A stretch of DNA of 6,737 bases from assembly GCA_903930505.1 (NCBI GenBank), contig CAIYYQ010000277.1, forward strand, positions 1 through 6,737. Direction: 5' to 3'. Below, piece by piece: positions 6,638 to 6,737 of the stretch. Made by a program: the position numbers and the translations under genes. The stretch comes from Methanobacteriota archaeon (lineage in GTDB: Archaea > Thermoplasmatota > E2 > DHVEG-1). Numbering within the stretch: the first letter of the stretch is position 1; the number at the start of each line of letters is the position of its first letter. The notes under the pieces were generated by a model. The model saw nothing but the letters and a program-made list of their open reading frames with translations. It ran no database searches and was not told the origin of the DNA.

Positions 6638-6673
6638 AAAAATTTTTCGTTACGTAGAACGCAATTAATTTCA

Positions 6674-6737
6674 TTATTCGTGTCTAAGAGCAACCACAGG
6701 GTCCATTTTTGCTGCTTTTCGGGCAGGTATAACACCG
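6674..6737 (-). CDS. ABC transporter permease, MacB/FtsX type (C-terminal 20 residues only)
   Basis: Reading the minus strand from the right edge gives GVIPARKAAKMDPVVALRHE followed by a TAA stop at 6674-6676. This is the characteristic C-terminal tail of MacB/LolE/FtsX-family permeases, where the last membrane helix is followed by a G-x-x-PA-R-x-A-A-x-x-D-P-x-x-A-L-R motif. These proteins partner an ATPase that is often encoded next to them, moving lipoproteins, peptides or drugs, or acting as mechanotransmitters. The start and most of the gene lie outside the window, so the substrate cannot be judged. The gene is convergent with bioY, with a 59-base gap. Confidence 0.85.
   Translation of the reverse strand, partial: GVIPARKAAKMDPVVALRHE

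Noticed and set aside
1..6737. CRISPR array, tRNA/rRNA genes, insertion sequence ends, phage or defence genes
   Set aside because: I scanned for them; no periodic repeats, conserved RNA gene sequences, transposase motifs or terminal inverted repeats were seen.

Overview
This is an AT-rich stretch that I read as coming from an archaeon or an archaeon-like genome (moderate confidence, about 0.65). Several intergenic regions carry TATA-box-like elements (957-964, 5888-5895, and 783-789 on the minus strand) about 20 to 50 bases ahead of plausible transcript or translation starts. I see no convincing bacterial -35/-10 pairs, and the likely terminators are T-rich tracts. No rRNA, tRNA, CRISPR array, insertion sequence or phage gene is visible, so the organism call rests on promoter style alone. 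The protein families present also occur in bacteria.

Layout from left to right. (1) The left edge, minus strand, is the N-terminal part of a gene that runs out of the window. It is a lysine 2-oxoglutarate reductase / saccharopine dehydrogenase family protein of the AASS (LKR) type. (2) A divergent intergenic region (about 750-1041) holds promoter-like elements facing both ways. (3) At 1042-3087, plus strand, is a large APC/KUP-superfamily transporter related to the bacterial K+ importer KimA, and it keeps the K+-coordinating residues known for that family. (4) A 165-base gap contains a T-rich terminator-like tract, a candidate promoter and a 7-bp inverted repeat. (5) At 3253-5838, plus strand, is a complete P2-like cation-transporting P-type ATPase with all catalytic motifs but an unusual ion-site signature in M4, M5 and M6. 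(6) At 5949-6614, plus strand, is BioY, the biotin-binding S-component of an ECF transporter, with a good Shine-Dalgarno sequence and a slightly long N-terminus. (7) A hairpin and T-rich convergent terminator region follows. (8) The right edge, minus strand, is the last 20 codons of a MacB/FtsX-type ABC transporter permease.

Together the three complete genes encode membrane transport proteins: probable K+ (or amino acid) uptake, ATP-driven cation transport, and biotin uptake. The transporter and the ATPase could form an ion-homeostasis pair, but the gap between them with its own signals argues for separate control. The LKR-type gene points to lysine degradation through saccharopine and shares only the divergent promoter region with the transporter. 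The most interesting points are the LKR-type gene in a possibly archaeal setting and the ATPase of uncertain ion specificity. I did not find a clearly new multi-gene system.
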